Shown: piece by piece, positions 50,124-51,702 of the stretch
Numbering within the stretch: the stretch's first letter is position 1
How the letters are laid out: each line of letters starts with the position of its first letter
From: CAZLNV01 sp964561095
GTDB taxonomy: Bacteria; Bacillota_I; Bacilli_A; RF39; UBA660
Direction of reading: 5' to 3'
Length of the DNA: 51,702 bases
Assembly: GCA_964561095.1 (NCBI GenBank)
Contig: CAZLNV010000001.1
Coordinates: 1 to 51,702 of the forward strand
Notes under the pieces: model-generated
What the model was told of the DNA's origin: nothing
Database searches by the model: none
Seen by the model: only the letters and a program-made list of their open reading frames with translations
Made by a program: the position numbers and the translations under genes

Positions 50124-51215
50124 ATGAAAAAATATATTGGTATTTTATTTTTATCATTAATAGTAGTAATGTTTATTAAATATTTTAATGCTGAGTACAA
50201 AATTAAGTATAATCTTGATGATCATAGTATAATAGCTAAATATGAAAATGGAAGGTATTATGTAGAAATAGATGGTAAATATAATTTTGATATTTATAAA
50301 TCAAGAGGCTTAAAAAAATTAAAAATAAAACAAATAAAAGTTATAGATGATAATGAGTTATATTGTATTATTCCAATAATTGATGGAATTAATACTTACC
50401 CGCTATGCTACTTGAATGAAGAATATATTGATTATAATTTAGTGGACAATGAAGAAATTAATGAATATAAAAATACATACACGGATCACTTAAAAGGTAA
50501 TTTTTCTTTTAATAATAATTTGAATAAAAAAGAATACATTCTTTTATGGAATTACAAAGGATTTTATAGAATGAATGGTGAAGATATAAATACAATTAAT
50601 TTATTTAAAGAAGGCAAGTATGACAATAATTTAATGTGTCAGATAAATAATGAACTTTTATTTCCAGATTATAAAGAAGAATATAATTTTAAAGTTTTCT
50701 ATTTATTGGATATTGGAAATGGCAATAAGAAAACAATAGAAAGTAAGTATGAATTTAGTTATGACGGATACATAGTAGGGAATATTAATAATAAGATATA
50801 TTTTTATGATAATAAAAATTCTAAGTTATATGAAATTAATATTAAAAAATCAGAAATAAAACTAATTGGTTCAGAAGAATTAGGATATATAAAATATATT
50901 AATAAAAAACAAGTTGTGGCTAAAAAAAGTGAATATAAAAATCAAGAAATTAATTATATTAATGAAAAATCAAATTATAAATACTCAGTAGAAAATAATA
51001 ATTTATATAAAGTTATAAACGATAATGAGAATATCAAGATTAAAATATTTAATGGTGAAAAAATTAAGGTAATAAAAGAAAACAATAATGATTTATATTT
51101 TATTTCAAATGATATTATGTATAAATACAATCCATCTATTGGATATATTAAAATATTTAATTATTTTGAACTTAATTTTAATACAAATAATATTATTTAT
51201 ATATATAATAAATAA
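50124..51215 (+). CDS. Exported hypothetical protein, possibly beta-propeller-like
   Basis: This 363-aa protein has an N-terminal hydrophobic leader or anchor (about 5-22). The remainder is rich in Asn, Lys, Tyr and Ile, with short repeating strands such as IGNGNKKTIE, GYIVGNINNKIYFYDNKNSKLYEINIKK, and DLYFISNDIMYKYNPSIGYIKIF. The repeated x-IYFY-D-x-L-Y-E-I pattern is typical of WD/TolB-like beta propellers, but no family is firmly recognised. There is no lipobox Cys at a suitable position. ATG at 50124 follows GGTGG. It belongs to the local group of envelope genes. Confidence 0.6.
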   Translation: MKKYIGILFLSLIVVMFIKYFNAEYKIKYNLDDHSIIAKYENGRYYVEIDGKYNFDIYKSRGLKKLKIKQIKVIDDNELYCIIPIIDGINTYPLCYLNEEYIDYNLVDNEEINEYKNTYTDHLKGNFSFNNNLNKKEYILLWNYKGFYRMNGEDINTINLFKEGKYDNNLMCQINNELLFPDYKEEYNFKVFYLLDIGNGNKKTIESKYEFSYDGYIVGNINNKIYFYDNKNSKLYEINIKKSEIKLIGSEELGYIKYINKKQVVAKKSEYKNQEINYINEKSNYKYSVENNNLYKVINDNENIKIKIFNGEKIKVIKENNNDLYFISNDIMYKYNPSIGYIKIFNYFELNFNTNNIIYIYNK

Positions 51216-51256
51216 CAAAATTATACTTTTATCATAGAATATTTTAGGTGATGAAA

Positions 51257-51595
51257 ATGATAAATAATTCTAGTGATAAAAGTTTGGATACTCCTTTTTA
51301 TAGTTATTATGCAATTAAAAGTGGCGATACTCTTTACAAAATTGCCAAAGAGTTTGATATGAATCCTAAGTTAATAGCTGAGCTTAATGGTTTAAAGTTA
51401 GAGGATTATATTTACCCTAATGAAACTTTAAAGATACCTAAAAAGGGAGTTCAATATTACATAACAAAAGAAACAGATACTTTAAAAGAGGTAAGTAAAA
51501 TATTTGGGAAGCCTATTAATGAATTAGTAAGCCAAAATGAAACAATATATTTATTACCCGAACAGATGATATTTTATAAAGAGGGTGGCATATAA
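51257..51595 (+). CDS. Small protein with two LysM-like domains, no signal peptide
   Basis: This 112-aa protein has a clear LysM domain (YYAIKSGDTLYKIAKEFDMNPKLIAELNGLKLEDYIYPNETLKIP, about residues 16-60) and a second, more divergent one (QYYITKETDTLKEVSKIFGKPINELVSQN). No signal peptide or membrane segment is visible, so export by Sec is unlikely. In endospore-formers, LysM proteins without signals occur at the spore surface and coat (SafA/SpoVID-type location), which would fit cwlJ and cotJ elsewhere. ATG at 51257 lies 6 nt after AGGTG. A terminator follows. Confidence 0.82.
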   Translation: MINNSSDKSLDTPFYSYYAIKSGDTLYKIAKEFDMNPKLIAELNGLKLEDYIYPNETLKIPKKGVQYYITKETDTLKEVSKIFGKPINELVSQNETIYLLPEQMIFYKEGGI

Positions 51596-51619
51596 AAGCA
51601 ACTAAATAGTTGTTTTTTT
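51594..51619 (+). terminator. Terminator of the LysM gene
   Basis: GCAACTA-AA-TAGTTGT hairpin followed by a T run. Confidence 0.75.
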
Positions 51620-51638
51620 ACTATGACTTTGATATAAT
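51610..51638 (+). promoter_or_regulatory. Promoter of tRNA-Cys
   Basis: TTGTTT (51610-51615), a 17-bp spacer and TG-A-TATAAT (51630-51638) lie 12 bp before the tRNA. Confidence 0.75.
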
Positions 51639-51649
51639 ACAACATGAAT

Positions 51650-51702
51650 GGACCTATAGCCAAGTGGTAAGGCGTGGGACTGCAACTCCCTGATCGTTGG
51701 TT
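51650..51702 (+). tRNA. tRNA-Cys(GCA), truncated by the window end
   Basis: Starts GGACCTATAGCCAAGTGGTAAGGC, with the anticodon stem TGGGA/TCCCT around loop CTGCAAC (anticodon GCA, cysteine). The T-arm and acceptor 3' strand run past the last base. Confidence 0.88.

Overview
The window reads as a stretch of chromosome from an AT-rich, low-GC Gram-positive bacterium, most likely an uncultured gut-type member of the Bacilli (RF39/Erysipelotrichia-like). The case rests on very high A+T, strong GGAGG/AGGTGA ribosome sites, consensus sigma-A promoters, a CIRCE operator, an LTA-synthase-type enzyme, and the spore genes cwlJ and cotJ. The genetic code looks standard: there is a tRNA-Trp(CCA), and TGA ends genuine genes such as tsaB. 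No CRISPR array or rRNA was seen.

Region 1 (1-3600) is the right end of an integrated element. Three tiny overlapping ORFs lead into a large serine recombinase whose stop lies about 20 bp from the remains of a cell-wall amidase gene. The element has cut off the N-terminal half of that amidase and left its C-terminal part with five LysM domains. Region 2 (3600-16500) holds an AbiEi-type regulator without its toxin, a PH-like protein, asnB, tRNA-Trp, the spore-germination hydrolase cwlJ, a long PRPP synthetase, typA, a flippase-like protein, metG, ygjV, a CIRCE-controlled hsp20, an XRE regulator divergent from a HAAS-domain membrane protein, and rubrerythrin.

Region 3 (16600-25100) has tRNA-Asn, a single-module Clp-like AAA+ ATPase, an ABC exporter of BcrA type, a two-gene Fe-S assembly pair (SmsC/SmsB-like), a cotJ operon with CotJA and CotJB fused, and tsaE-tsaB-(rimI-tsaD) for tRNA t6A. 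Region 4 (25100-33900) carries a large modular surface protein with a TasA/SipW-like leader, a polyprenyl-linked glycosyltransferase, a P2-type Ca2+ ATPase, a DUF4143 ATPase behind two matching palindromes, an SDR and an HNH-like protein.

Region 5 (33900-46900) has ligA, a membrane protein with two solute-binding domains and a degenerate GGDEF domain, a YihY protein, an LtaS-like enzyme with two membrane partners, pcrA and a nucleotidyltransferase; the last two appear to be leaderless. Region 6 (46900-51702) is an envelope locus behind a perfect consensus promoter. It encodes an anchored coiled-coil protein, an exported protein with 23 cysteines, a membrane-tethered thioredoxin-like protein (CSHC), an unknown exported protein and a small LysM protein, and ends in a truncated tRNA-Cys.

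The best candidates for something undescribed are the Cys-rich protein/thioredoxin pair with its neighbours, the paired palindromes before the DUF4143 gene, the tandem-sensor degenerate-GGDEF protein, and the amidase gene split by a serine integrase.
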